Assembly (NCBI RefSeq): GCF_040954645.1
Contig: NC_092805.1
Coordinates: forward strand, 21,974,741 to 22,038,740
From: Diabrotica undecimpunctata
Taxonomy: Eukaryota > Arthropoda > Insecta > Coleoptera > Chrysomelidae
Length of the DNA: 64,000 nucleotides
Direction of reading: 5' to 3'
Position numbers and translations under genes: made by a program. Below, in pieces: positions 36,081 through 47,350 of this stretch (its first letter is position 1; every line of letters starts with the position of its first letter). The notes under the pieces were generated by a model. The model made no database searches, was not told the DNA's origin, and saw nothing but the letters and a program-made list of their open reading frames with translations.

Positions 36081-37314
36081 TTATTTGGGGTGAGGATATT
36101 ACCAGATGACGTCACATATAACTACCTGCTTTGGGGACAAGAATCGGTCCGAAATTCTAGTTTTTGAAATTTTCGTTTTGGCCAGCTTTTTATGTAAAAT
36201 ACCACTCTGTGCAGTGGTCATAACTTTCACCAGTTAACTTGGTTGCTTCTCAAATATGTGCAATATTTATAGCCTTCGTGTGCTTTCTTTGATCCGAATC
36301 GATATTGGAATTGGGCTAATCACAGAGACCGTGGAACACACGGAAAATATAAATAGTGCACATATTCGAGAAGCAGTTCCTCAGTTAGCGAAAGGCAGTT
36401 ATGCCTGCAGTATCGACTTAAATACCGCCATGCTTTAGTCCTAGACGAAACAATTCCAGACCACAGCCTATAAGCCCGAAAAACGATGCAACATTACAAA
36501 TTAATTTCAGTGAAGTCTAATGATTCTTTTTGATAATATTAGTATTTCTTATTTTCGGATGTACTATATGTAGGTACCAGACTGAAGTACCAGGAAGCAA
36601 ACATGCACTAACATAAACGCGCATCTACCAATATTTTGCGACATGCATACATTCGTGTGACACAAATAAATGAAAGAGGATGCAACACTTTATTTTTATT
36701 ATTAACAATATAGTTTATTATTAAGTTAACAAAATATAATAATATCATTGTACAATGTATTTGGCACACCTATATAACATTTTTAGTTATCATTAATAGT
36801 ACTATACATTAAGTCTTTAAGGGTTTACAAACATTGGCACATTCTAAGCATCCAAATTCAATTTCAACTAAACATTAAATACGTACATAAGGCTTTTACT
36901 ACATGTTGGGAATTGCGTCACCTTTTATTCTTTTCTTAATTAAAACTTCAACCAGTTATTACCGAAAAATATTTCAAATTTGAAGATGCCATGTATGGGT
37001 CTAATATTTTGTAACTTTGTCAAATACTGAAAAGAATATTGTTGACTTTTAAAAAATATGTTTTCAACAAATAAAGAAATAAGTAAAAACGTAAGCAATA
37101 GTGTGACAGTTTAGTTTATGTTTTAAAATAGCACGACTAAAAAAATATTCATGTATTTATTAAATAAATTATTTCTAGATTTTTAGGTCACACATGTACA
37201 TTTAATATTGGTGACAAATCCATCATATTTAATTAATTATGATTATGGATATCTAATCTAAGATCTAAAATCCCGCTTGAATTTGGGAATACTATAGTCG
37301 TGACATGAAGCAAT
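36081..37314. other. Intronic stretch without a recognised gene
   Basis: AT-rich. A short plus-strand frame at 36256-36438 has no motif. Confidence 0.55.
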
Positions 37315-38035
37315 AAACCTACCATTTTTTTAGCAGTTGGAAGGAACTCAATAAAACTTGTTGCGTTCGATTCGTAGGAGCGTTAGGAAACTTTGTGGAC
37401 TAAAGTGATGATGTGGAAATGAAAATTGCATGATTGAACAACGAAAATGCATTTTTTAAAGTGCATGAAAAATAATAAATTTGTAATTTGGAAATGATTG
37501 ACGAAAATGAGTTGACATTACTACTCGGGGATTTTTGGGGTCGCTGAACACGAATATCATCCCAACAATGGTCTCCGAGGCACCAGGACGGGCCTCGTTT
37601 CTTGGAGTTTTGTGGAAATTCGATACAAAATCAGTGCAAACTCGTTATTCGAAGGCTTTTGGGATCGCTTAACTCGAATATTATGTCGGCGATAGTCTCC
37701 GAGATACCTAGTCCCCAGGAAGATACTCATCTCATAGAGTTTTATGCAAATTCTGTAAAAAATCAGTTCAAATAAGTCACTCGGGAGTTTTTTTTTATAA
37801 AAAGTAACTATTTTGAACAAATGTCTTCATTTTCTTGATCCACCGTCTCATTTTCTTTGTCCATCGATTAATTTTCATGTTTTTCGTTATTTGTGCAATT
37901 AACGAATGCACAATTTTTGCACTCGACACTGCAATGTCACCTGTTTCCTACATACACAAGAACACAAACGGTTTTGCATCCGAAAGATATCAAGCTGGTG
38001 ATGCTTGGTTACGAAAAGTGTCATTTTTCTGAGAA

Positions 38036-38660
38036 CTAAAGTTCCCCTCTTCTCCAGTCTGTGGAGTTAAGCCATTTTGCTCTCAATAAAGCCAGTTTTG
38101 CACCTGCAAATAAACTCTCTTCAAGTGCTGGGTAAACGCATCGGCTGTTTGACCGGGAGTATTTTGCCCTGAGTCGTACTCTGTTTATACTCTTCTGGTT
38201 TGTTGGATTTTCTAAAGCTGAGACATTGCACATTGCCAGAAGTGGTTGGTCGCCATGTTCAACTAGTTCATCTACGTTGTTTAAATTTTTGTGCATTTAA
38301 TATTGTCTGAATTTTTTTGAAAGGTATTAAAATTTTATTTTACCTTGGCCCAAGGTAGCAGATACCGTATAGCAACCTGTTATCGCACGCAGCAATAAAA
38401 TATTTTCTTGCACAGATAGTAGGTGCTCCAAACTCTTAGAAGAATAAAATTCTTCCGGTTTATTTTGTCGGATAGGTTTCATGAGGCAAACTTCAATGTC
38501 CGATGGAGTAAGGGCAGTAAGTAGCACGAGTATGTCATTATCTTTTGAAACAATAACTATTTTTTTACAAGTATTTTTTGTCATTTCTATTGTTGTGGCT
38601 ACTATTTGCATCTGTTTGCATCTGTAAAGCACTGTATGCTAACAATACCTACTTCAGTCA
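38036..38660 (-). pseudogene. Repeat-encoded PIN/XPG-like nuclease family, fragment
   Basis: On the minus strand the frame encodes 'MTKNTCKKIVIVSKDNDILV' then 'LLTAL' (about 38515-38585) and, about 50 residues later, 'ITGCYTVSATLGQGKIKF' (about 38327-38390). Then in the next frame come 'LLAMCNVSALENPTNQKSIN', 'LEESLFAGAKLALLRAKWLN' and 'STDWRRGEL' (38036-38296). The S-x-D-x-D and TGC[D]-T-x-S...GxGK series resembles the metal-binding motifs of FEN1/XPG/PIN nucleases. That fold call is my inference. The same family occurs at 55767-56440. Here Asp in TGCDT is replaced by Tyr and the region with the EADT motif is rearranged by a short duplication near 38610, so it is inactive. Confidence 0.65.
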
Positions 38661-38954
38661 ATGTACGTTGTAGCATTTTAACAATATGATTTAATTCTTT
38701 GTATTAAGTACTCATGTTTCTTGAGATATTTTTAATGGTATAGTTTCAGTGAAATTCACATCGGCTGAGGCTACGTGGCGTACAGGTCGTGTTCTTTCTG
38801 ATTTTTTAGTTGTTATAGTTTCATATTCCTCAAAAGCTAGATAAATTTATTACCATAATTCTTACTAATGTATTTAATCTAATTTGTCATAATAGAGGAA
38901 TAGTCCTGACCTAGTGCCCATTTCACTTTCTGAAACAATAAACCTCCATCAATT

Positions 38955-39080
38955 ACATTCTTCTTCTTCTTCAGTGTCTTATCCGGTCCGGATGTTGGCG
39001 ATCATCAAGGCTATCATGGTTTTGTTGACTGCTCTACGAAACAGCTCCGCGGAGGTCACTAAATTAAGCACTTCTTTTTC
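38955..39080 (-). mobile_element. RTE-like LINE, extreme 3' end, inside the foldback element
   Basis: Complemented it reads 'ELFRRAVNKTMIALMIAN' followed by 'IRTG', a stop and a GAAGAAGAAGAA tail, like the ends at 20040-20265 and 35397-35520. It is a short 5'-truncated insertion. Confidence 0.7.
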
Positions 39081-39822
39081 TTTTATCAATTACATAATGT
39101 GTTCTAATAGGATCGCGCGTATTAATAGTAACTTTTTAAAACATTGCATATAAATCAGATTTTGTATTTTTACACATTCCTAACGCGATCAAATATGTCT
39201 GTGGAAAGGGTGAAAACTCCCATTTTAGGTATTTTTGCATTTCTTCATTTTTTCCATCACACAAATCGTATGAAATTGTACATCAAATTTCTACAGTCTT
39301 TTTATCTAAGGTGATCTTTGAATTCGAACAAGCAATAGTTTTCAAAAGAAATATTGTTACGATTATCAATGAATTAGTGTTCAAGATACCCAAGTAACGA
39401 GTTTGGTCTAATTTTATATCGAATTCCCATAAAACTTCAGGAGACGAGGTTCCTCACGAGATCAACACTGGGTACTAGGAACCATGGAGACAGATTTTGT
39501 ATCGATTTTCCATAAAACTCCAAGAGACCAGGGCTATTTTGGACACGCCTCGGAAACCAGCGCCGACATAATATTCGTGTTCAGCGACCCTGATAACCCC
39601 CGCGTGTTAATATTGAACTCATTTCCGTCAATTATTTCTGAATTACACACGTATCATTTTTATCACTTCGAAAGGCACTTTGGAAAATGCATTTTCCTTG
39701 TTCAATAATGCAATTTTCATTTCGACATCATCACTTTAGTTCACAAAATTTCCTAACGCCCTTGCTAATTGAATGCAATAAGTTTCATTGAGATCCGTCC
39801 AACTGCAAAAATTGGTAGGTTT

Positions 39823-40184
39823 TGGGCTTTTTTTACTGTTTCATTTCCTCTCCTACATGGGTACAAGAGAGGCACTATTTGGATTTAAGGCGCCAATTCA
39901 AAGATTTATGAATTTTAATCAATCATTCTATATTTGTGTCATCGATTGCAATAAAATAGAACTACTTGTAAGAAAAATATATAGATAAAAAATATATTGG
40001 AATAATAACCTATTTATATTTTAATCAAACTGTTAATGTCAGAATGAGAAAACAATTTTCTGAAGAAGTGGAGCTACATTTCTGAAGAAATGGATACAGA
40101 GAAATTAGACAACACGCACACTTTCCTCATTATTATTCAATTTATATTCAGAAGTAATAATTCAAAAACCACTTAGAAAATAAA
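39823..40184. other. Intronic stretch without a recognised gene
   Basis: Nothing recognised. Confidence 0.5.
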
Positions 40185-40990
40185 GATTGGAATAAAAGCT
40201 AACGGCAGATCTACTAACATTAGTTATGCCAATGACACCATACTAATTGCACACATCAAACACGACTTAAAAACACTCCTGGATCAGGTAGTAGATGTCA
40301 GCGAAAAAAGTTAACACATTAAAAAGATAATTACACAAGCCCAACATCTATGAGGTAAAAGTATAAAAAGTGAAAACAGGTGCATATACCTTGGTACGAT
40401 GGTTCAATGACAAAATTGTAAGGTCTGACAAGATATCTAAGGGAGTCATGAATATTCAGCTCAGCGGAGTGGTATTGTTCCGAGATGTGAAATTTCATAA
40501 ACAAGGGATATGAGGTTTTATGAAACCATCCCTTGTTTATGTTTATACGCCTCGGAACAATACCACCCCGCTGAGTTGAATATTAATGAGTCTCTTAGAT
40601 AGATTGCTAGACTATAAATAAGGAGATAATGAGAATAACGGCCATACAGAACAAATAAGGTGGTAACTAGACAAACTAGAGCTATATTTGATAAAATGAG
40701 AAAAGTGCTACGCAGTAGTGACCTTGGTTTACGAAATAGAGGCCAGGATTTTAAAGCAGGAAATAGTGAATGATTAGAAGCATTTGAGATGTGGACCTAC
40801 AGAAGAATATTAAAAATAAGTTGGGCGTAGAGAATACCAAGAGTTGAGGAATTGATACGAATAAATAAATAAAAGGAAGTAATGAATATTCGTAAGAAAA
40901 AAAAGTATTTGGGTCATGAGATGAGAGAAGTTAAGATCAGGATAAGGGGAGTCAGAGTCATACTTTGTCAGACGTTATAATGATAACAGC
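40185..40990 (+). mobile_element. RTE-like LINE fragment, decayed, interrupted by a MITE
   Basis: Left part (40185-40433): 'STNISYANDTILIAHIKHDL' (family YADD changed to YAND) and 'CIYLGTMVQ'. Right part (40600-40990): 'TRAIFDKMRKVLRSSDLGLR', 'EAFEMWTYRRILKISWA', 'RVEELIRIN' and 'KYLGHEMREV'. These blocks follow the usual order of an insect RTE-like reverse transcriptase from motif C to the C-terminus. The MITE at 40436-40599 separates them. Confidence 0.75.
40436..40599. mobile_element. Hairpin MITE, 164 bp, TA target duplication
   Basis: The ends are 'TCTAAGGGAGTCATGAATAT' and the near-complement of it, with arms of about 70 bp ('CTCAGCGGAGTGGTATTGTT' and partner) around a short centre containing 'AACAAGGGAT'. 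TA flanks both sides (40434-40435 and 40600-40601). Tc1/mariner-type non-autonomous element. It interrupts an RTE-like copy and is therefore younger than it. Confidence 0.88.
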
Positions 40991-40999
40991 TTCGTATTC

Positions 41000-42119
41000 C
41001 TTCCTCTTGTAGTAAGATATTTCTGTATTTCTGTAATTACAGCTCTTTCGAAACTTCTGATATTCAATTTTATATCGCGATATTTTAACTCTGGTTTTCC
41101 TTATCCTCATGTATCCCGATTTTCTGATTTGACATATTTATTTGTTTGTTAACTGCTTCTATGCAGTATCTATCGCAACATGTCTCTATTGCTAGATAGC
41201 GAAGTTCATAAATAAGTTTATTATGTGTTACCTACTTAGGTCATATTCGAGGAGGAGACTTTTTGTTAGTAATTTGCTTCAAACCCATAATATACGAGGT
41301 ATATTATTTTCTTGTGTTTATTAATTATTACTTTCATGCATTTCAGGTGTATTACATTTGGCACACAAGATTTCTTCATTGACTTATTTTGACACAATAT
41401 ATAGTACACATAAAAAATTGTAGGCTTCGATGTATTTTAAATACTGACATATTAATACTGCCTTTATCTTTTAGTGACGTAATTCCTAACTTACCGTAAA
41501 AACCATTTATAATGCAAATATTGTATATCAACACATTCAATTGCGATTTCCATCAATTTATGGACAAATAAAAATTCTGCCTCATTGTTAAAATTAAATA
41601 GATCGTTAACTATAATTAATTTAGTACCGCTTCCCACGAATTTTAAAATTATTACTAATTTAAATAAATATTAATTTAAAAAATAATTTACTAAGTACAC
41701 TAACACGATGGGGCAAAATCTTTAAAAGTACTTTAAACAAACCAAAATGAGACTGAACCAGTTTTTGTAAGTGTCTTTGCGAATACACTATAAATTTCCG
41801 ATGTGTAATTTGAAACATCAGATAATAAAGAATTTCTTTTACAATTTGAGCTTTTTCAATTTACTACTAGGATCTCTAATGTAAAAATAAAGTTTTAATG
41901 TGATGAAAATAAACACGACGGGAATCTATCTGTCACCACAAAAATCAAATCTGGCATGAACCCAATTTCTTATATGACGAACTCCTAAAAATTTACTTGA
42001 ATAACCTTAGCCCCTATATAATAACCCACTATAGACGGCATACAGTTTCCAAATAGCCAGTTCCTGCAGGATATCTATAAATCTGTGCAAAAAAAGTTCA
42101 TTGATGCAGTGGCTCAACC
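41000..42119. other. Intronic stretch without a recognised gene
   Basis: AT-rich, no conserved frame recognised. Confidence 0.55.
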
Positions 42120-42811
42120 AAAAATAATTATTTCTTAATACCAGAGGCACAAAACAACAGCAGAAAACTATTGTCAACATTAAATAATATTATCCATTAC
42201 TCACAACATACAAATGATACAGTAACAATTCATGAATTACAATATCATAATAATTCTACATTCAATAAAGTTCAATCTATGAATCTATCACATATCTAAT
42301 CAATTAAATCAATACTTTTCGCAAGTAGGAAAATCTCTAGCAAATAACATACCACCTCCATCAAAACCTCCGGTAAATATAGCGGCAAGAAAATACTGCT
42401 TGAATGGCAACAAATCTCGGAAAATGGATCAATTTCAAACTTTATGAAAATGGCAATAGTAGCACCATTTTATAAAGGAGGGGACTCAAAGCACCCTGGA
42501 AGTTATCGGCAAATATCTCTTTTAACAGCCATGCCAAATATATTTGAATAATGAGTAAATTACCAAACTACAATTATTTGATTCATCCAGCTAATGGCTT
42601 AACAGGCAATATAATTTTAGACATAATTCAAGCTCAGTCTCTTTCTTCTGCTACTGATTTAATTACACACATATACAACACAATAGATGAAGAGTTAAGC
42701 TATGTATTTGTATCACTAGAGTCGTAAAGAGCGTTCGAAACACTTGACCATGACACAATTTATTCAATGCTTATTTCAATGCTTAAACAATCTGGGATTG
42801 CTCTAGCTTTG
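42120..42811 (+). mobile_element. CR1/L2/Jockey-like LINE fragment (linker and palm start)
   Basis: Blocks in order: 'LNQYFSQVGKSLANNIPPPS' (about 42305-42365, linker), 'MAIVAPFYKGGDSKHPGSYR' and 'QISLLTAMPNIFE' (about 42445-42550, the P-x-x-K-x-G-D-x-x-x-x-x-N-Y-R-P-I-S-L-L motif), a decayed stretch, then 'IALALKWW' (about 42795). Frames shift and stops are frequent. Confidence 0.65.
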
Positions 42812-43425
42812 AAGTGGTGGACAAATTCACATACTTAGGCTCCCGGATGACCAAGACAACTCCATAACGGAATAAATCCAACGAAGAATAATTCTAAGTG
42901 CTGTTTTGAGCTGCATAGACATATGAATAATAATAAACTTAAGCCAGAAAACAAAAATAAGAATATACAAAAACTGTACACTGCCAGTGCTGACATATGG
43001 ATGGGAAACATGGACCATCTCCAAGGCAGATTAAAAGCTCTTGCTTATAATTGAATGAAGAATCCTGATAGGAATATTCGGTGGCATCCGTGAAATCGGT
43101 ATAACTGCGAAATATAACACAAAGACAAACAGATATCTGGTGGTAAAGACGGGATATCTCTCATAAAAATAGGAAGACTAAGATGGGCAGGATATCTAGC
43201 AAAATCACAGCAGAACAACCCTCCTAGATGAATATTTATGTCACAGTCGATGGGAAGAAGACGGAGAAGTAGGACAAAACTTGACGAAAGGGTGGTGTAG
43301 ACGAAGATGCTAGAAAAATAGGTCCAGCAAACTAACAACGATTGGCAATAAACTTGAAAAGGTCGAGCCTCTACTATGGGGCTGTAGCACCATTGATGAA
43401 GATAATGATGGGAGTATTTCAGTTA
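42812..43425 (+). mobile_element. RTE-like LINE, C-terminal fragment of another family
   Basis: It starts abruptly with 'FEVVDKFTYLGSRMTKTT'. Then, in various frames, come 'GIFGGIREIGI', 'IKIGRLRWAGYLAKSQQNNP'-like sequence (about 43155-43225), 'EDARKIGPAN' (about 43305) and a tail with 'gatgaagataatgatggg'. The order YLGS / F-G-x-x-x-E-x-G / IGRLRWAGH-x-x-R / EDAR-x-x-G with an ATG/GAT-rich tail is an insect RTE-like C-terminus. It abuts the preceding LINE fragment without spacer. Confidence 0.65.
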
Positions 43426-43438
43426 CCAAATACAAAAA

Positions 43439-43778
43439 GTGTTATGTAATAATTGTGTGCTGCAGAAGATACTGCATGTGAAGTTCCTCAGGTTCGGACC
43501 AACACTTTTCCTGATTTATCTTAATCCAGTATCCAATTTACCGATACAATCAATGTTGTATCTTTATGGTGATGACACTAGTCTTCTGTATGCCAATAAC
43601 GATTCCACAAAATTAGAAACTGGTGTAGAAAAGGACTCGATTAAAGTAGATGAGCAGAAGTATTACAAACTTGCAGAACAAAGTGCAGTTAAACTTTGGA
43701 AAATTTAAATTTAACAGAAATGACATTACCAAGTGTCTCGAATTGTATATAGATAAACGACTCACTTGCGAATAACAC

Positions 43779-43840
<62 letters not shown>

Positions 43841-44500
43841 ATAAAATAACTCCAGCAGTACAATAATTGGAAGAATTGCTAAATTTATAAACCTTCCTCT
43901 TCTTAAAACGGTGTATTATTCTCTAGTAAACTCACATTTGTCTTATTTAACTATCATATGGGGTAAGGCTTATTACAAACAGCTTCTCCCTCTTATGGTG
44001 TTACAGAATAGGGCTGTTAAATATGTTTTTCAACGGTCACCAATCCCTTCATGAAGACCTGTACTGTCCCAAAAAAGTACTGAACACTGGACTCATATGA
44101 TATATATGCCTTTGTAAGTCGAAAGCGCTCAACTAGAAAATACATGTTTACGCACTTCAAAAATACTTTTCTTTTCCATTCTTTGGTTAGAAAAAAACTC
44201 CCTTACATAAAACTTCAAGTTACACAAAAAAAGTATTACTCCAACAAAATTAGAACAAATTTGGATTCCGATAAAATATTTTTGATACACAGAGGAGAGT
44301 AAAAATAACAATTAAGAAGCTGCACCAGATATAAGAGTATACTGAAGAGGCACCAAGAATGGGTTCACAGCTTAAAACTATTTCAAGTCTCTTATTGATT
44401 CGTTTATTAAATTTTTTCTAAAAACTAAATTTAGGCAAGTAGAGACATCTAAGTTGATAGCACATGCTAAAAAGTTATAAATAATGTAAACAAATAAATA
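43439..44500 (+). mobile_element. CR1/Jockey-like LINE fragment, split by a TA microsatellite
   Basis: Before the microsatellite: 'GPTLFLIYLNPVSNLP' and 'MLYLYGDDTSLLYANNDSTK' (motif C, family LYADDT, here YGDD), then 'VKLWKI', 'CLELYIDKRLT' in shifted frames. After it: 'SSTIIGRIAKFINLPLLKTV', 'VNSHLSYLTIIWGKAYYKQ', 'LPLMVLQNRAVKYVFQRSP', the usual post-palm order. Several stops. 5'-truncated. Confidence 0.7.
43781..43838. repeat. (TA)n microsatellite, about 58 bp
   Basis: Uninterrupted alternating TA run, inside the decayed LINE. Confidence 0.97.
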
Positions 44501-44689
44501 GAAACGACATAAAAAGATGCTGCAGCACCATGCAACGTCTAGCTTAATAAACTTTAAACCATTTTTCTTATTTTTAGAGTTAATTTATATTTTTTGAAAA
44601 TTATTGTGAAAAATTATTGAATGCTTGTAATTACAATATCATATAAAAATTAATAGGAAAATCTCAGTAGTTGGCTGTATACCATCGTT

Positions 44690-45090
44690 TAAAAAACTTA
44701 TACAGAAGTAAAATACTTCTCATTTGTATGTATGTATAAAACATTTAATTTAAAATTTTTTTAAAAAATGTCGTCAATATTTACACAGGTGCATAACGTG
44801 ACGTTTTCGATCTCGTTCAGATCATCCTCAGTGCTTTCTTTTGTAATTGAAGCTAACACTAAAAAAGTAGCTGTGACATCAACATATGGTTTTACATGTT
44901 TCAAAATTTAAATTCTAATGTGACTCTAGGTCGATGACATTGGATAAAGATTTAATATTTAAACAGCAACATGTTTCTTTGATCGACTTGAACACATGGT
45001 GCTTGTAGGTTAAAACGACTTGGTCTGTGTGTGTTTTATACCTACATACAAATGTAAAGTGTTTTACTTCTGTATAAGTTTTTTACAATA
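44690..45090. mobile_element. Inverted-repeat MITE, about 400 bp
   Basis: The left end 'TTTAAAAAACTTATACAGAA' plus 'GTAAAATACTTCTCATTTGTATGT' recurs complemented at the right ('TGTTTTATACCTACATACAA', 'GTGTTTTACTTCTGTATAAG', 'TTTTTTACAA'); arms about 55 bp. The centre has 'TTTTCGATCTCGTTCAGATC' and 'ATCCTCAGTGC', a motif type I associate with abundant insect short repeats. Non-coding. Confidence 0.75.
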
Positions 45091-45899
45091 TCATACTTTT
45101 ATAGTGTCGAAAGTTACTCCCACCTAGTTTTGTTATACCTCATCTCAATATCTTACTTCCCGTTTTAGTGAGAAGAATATTTTTTACAAGTTTATACGGT
45201 AGGCGCCAGTTACGAAGATCCAGCGCAAATCCTTATTTTCGGACCGATTCAATCCGAGCGCCTTATTTACATAATTATTCACGAAGTCAGTAGCGCAGCG
45301 GTAACTATTCAGTGCCGTTAATTATATAAAAAGCATAATAACGCCACTGTTCACCTCTTCGGATACAGTCGGCACACGCAGGTTGGATCTTTCTATATGG
45401 CGTTTACAGTAAATTATATTATATCTCACGTCAATGTCTCAACTTCTTTGGCGAGAAGAAGCTTCTTTAATATCTGTCTCAATACACAAAGCACACAATA
45501 CAAATCCAAAGCATTTCCTTCAATGAGAGGGCGGAGAGATAAATCTACCTTTACCTCAGAGGTATCTTGGAGAATATAATAAGGTCACTAGTCAACAAAA
45601 AATAACGTATTATATTATGTAGAAGACGAAACCCTTTTCTTGTCCCATTTCGTCTGCTCGTCATCTGTTAATGATTTTTCCGATTGCGTTATTTTTGACT
45701 TAAGCTCTTTTTCTAAATGTTTTATCATATCATTCAATCGTAATGTTTCAAAAAGCATCTATATAATTGGTAGAAACACAATCCGACACTAAGAAAAGAA
45801 CAGGAACAAATCATTGAAAATCGAGATTAAATTATGAACACTGTAGATAGTTTTTACAGCCAACTGTACAAATAACAAGTAATATGTCCAGACTCGACC
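45091..45899. other. Intronic stretch without a recognised gene
   Basis: No motif in the short frame at 45397-45579 and no repeat end recognised. Confidence 0.55.
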
Positions 45900-47350
45900 A
45901 TTACCAAAGATAATTAATCAGGGATCTGAAATTTTACCGCCAAAATGAAGTTCGAGAGAAATGAAAATGGAGATCAGTGCACCAAACAAAAAATGAAGTT
46001 CAATGCCAGAAATGAAAAACAAAGTCCCTCGGATGCGGTGAAATAGATGCCTTGAAAGTGAATATAGAAATAAAAATATGGCGTACCCTTGCCAAACTAT
46101 TTAAAATATGTCTACAGGAAGCAGTAACACCAGTTAACCTGTAATTAGACCTCCAATACAGGTTAGTTTTAGAAAAGGCTGCGTAACAATCTATCATTTG
46201 GTAATAAAAAACCTTCAATAGAAAAGTTTACTGAATATAGTAAACCACTAGCTTTAATATTCGTGGATTATGAAAAGGCCTTCGACACCATAAACCAACA
46301 AAAATGTTGGAAGCCTTGACAGAATCGTATCGGTATATAAATATTATTCAACACATATACCAAACCTCCACTAGAGTGGATTATTGTCAAATATAAAAAT
46401 TCCAGAGCAAGTCAGGGGGACACGATATCACCCAAACTGTTTGGAATATATATGTAAAAAGTGCAAATCTGACCGACAAGGCATAAATATAAACGGAGCA
46501 AAGCTTAGTCATCTGAGGTTTGCAGATGATATTGTGCTAATAAATAGATGAAGCCAAGGAACTTCTAAATTAGCTGTACCTTTCCTGTTTAGAATGGGAA
46601 TGGGAATTGAAAATCAATATGTCTAAAACCCAGGATGACAAATCTTGTAGTCAGTGAAAACATATGTGTAGAAACAAGATCCATAGACCAGGCAATTGCC
46701 TATAAATAACTAGGTGCCGAGATTCACGGAGGAAAAGATAATCAAACCGCTGAGATTCTCTGTCGTATATAAGACTGACTTGGACAGCCTTCGAAAAGTT
46801 GAACCATGTTGTCAAAACTCGCTCGACTTACCAATATGTATGTCTTAAAAGAAAAACTTTTAATTAATGTGTGTCAATGTTGACCTATAACGTTGACCAT
46901 GACGAGGAGAACAGAGCATAAGGTCCGAGTGGCTCAAAGGATGATTAAGCCTGCTATGTTGGGCGTTCTTCGATGAGAAAAGACTCCAAACCGCCAGCTA
47001 CGAAGAATATCAGAAATTGATGATGCTTTACAGATGATAATAACAACTCTGAAATGGAACTGGATAGGTCACGTGGCTCGAATGACATAACAGATGGATA
47101 ACGCAGATACTGGAATGGAGACCGAGAGATGATGCCTACTGAAGTAGAGGTCATCCACCAACATGATAAACTAACGATCTAAAACGTTGCCAGAAATACT
47201 GGATACAAGAGCCACAAAATCGAAACTTATGAGAGAAATCTATGTCCAACACTGGACAAGGGAAAATTGAAGAATGTAATTGTGGCACGCGTTGGAAAGT
47301 ACATATTATATGCACAAAAGATCCATAATAAACAGTGGACAACTGTGTGA
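45900..47350 (+). mobile_element. RTE-like LINE, reverse transcriptase to 3' end, decayed
   Basis: Blocks in order over three frames: 'IFVDYEKAFDTI' (about 46255-46295, motif A), 'VRGTRYHPNCLEYICK' (about 46405-46455, motif B), 'LSHLRFADDIVLI' (about 46505-46545, motif C intact), 'FRMGMGIENQY', 'GEEIHGGKDNQTAEI'-like (about 46710-46755), 'RVAQRMIKPAMLGV' (about 46925-46965), 'LKWNWIGHVARMT' (about 47050-47090), 'ILEWRPRDDAY' (about 47110-47140) and 'CQKYWIQEPQNRNL' (about 47190-47225). This is a nearly full reverse transcriptase of a further RTE-like family, with many frameshifts. Confidence 0.78.

Larger units (their letters stand above)
37315..39822 (-). mobile_element. Foldback element with tandem units in its arms and a nuclease-like gene inside
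   Basis: The left arm (about 37315-37770) and right arm (about 39385-39822) are inverted copies. Outermost shared blocks are 'AAACCTACCA' and 'GCAGTTGGA', then 'GCGTTAGGAAA', 'TTTGTG', 'CTAAAGTGATGATGT', 'GAAATGAAAATTGCAT' and 'TCGCTGAACACGAATAT'. Within each arm a unit of about 118-130 bp is repeated roughly twice (in the left arm from 37522 and 37640), each with 'GTCTCCGAG', 'GAGTTTT' and 'ATACAAAATC'-type blocks. Subterminal tandem units inside long inverted arms are the structural hallmark of foldback elements. A gene fragment on the minus strand lies between the arms, together with the end of an inserted RTE-like copy. Exact ends and target duplication are not certain. Confidence 0.8.

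Noticed and set aside
46921..46960. tRNA-Leu/Ser-like D-arm string ('GAGTGGCTCAAAGGATGATT')
   Set aside because: No B box follows, and the string is coding sequence of the RTE-like block 'VRVAQRMIKPAML'.
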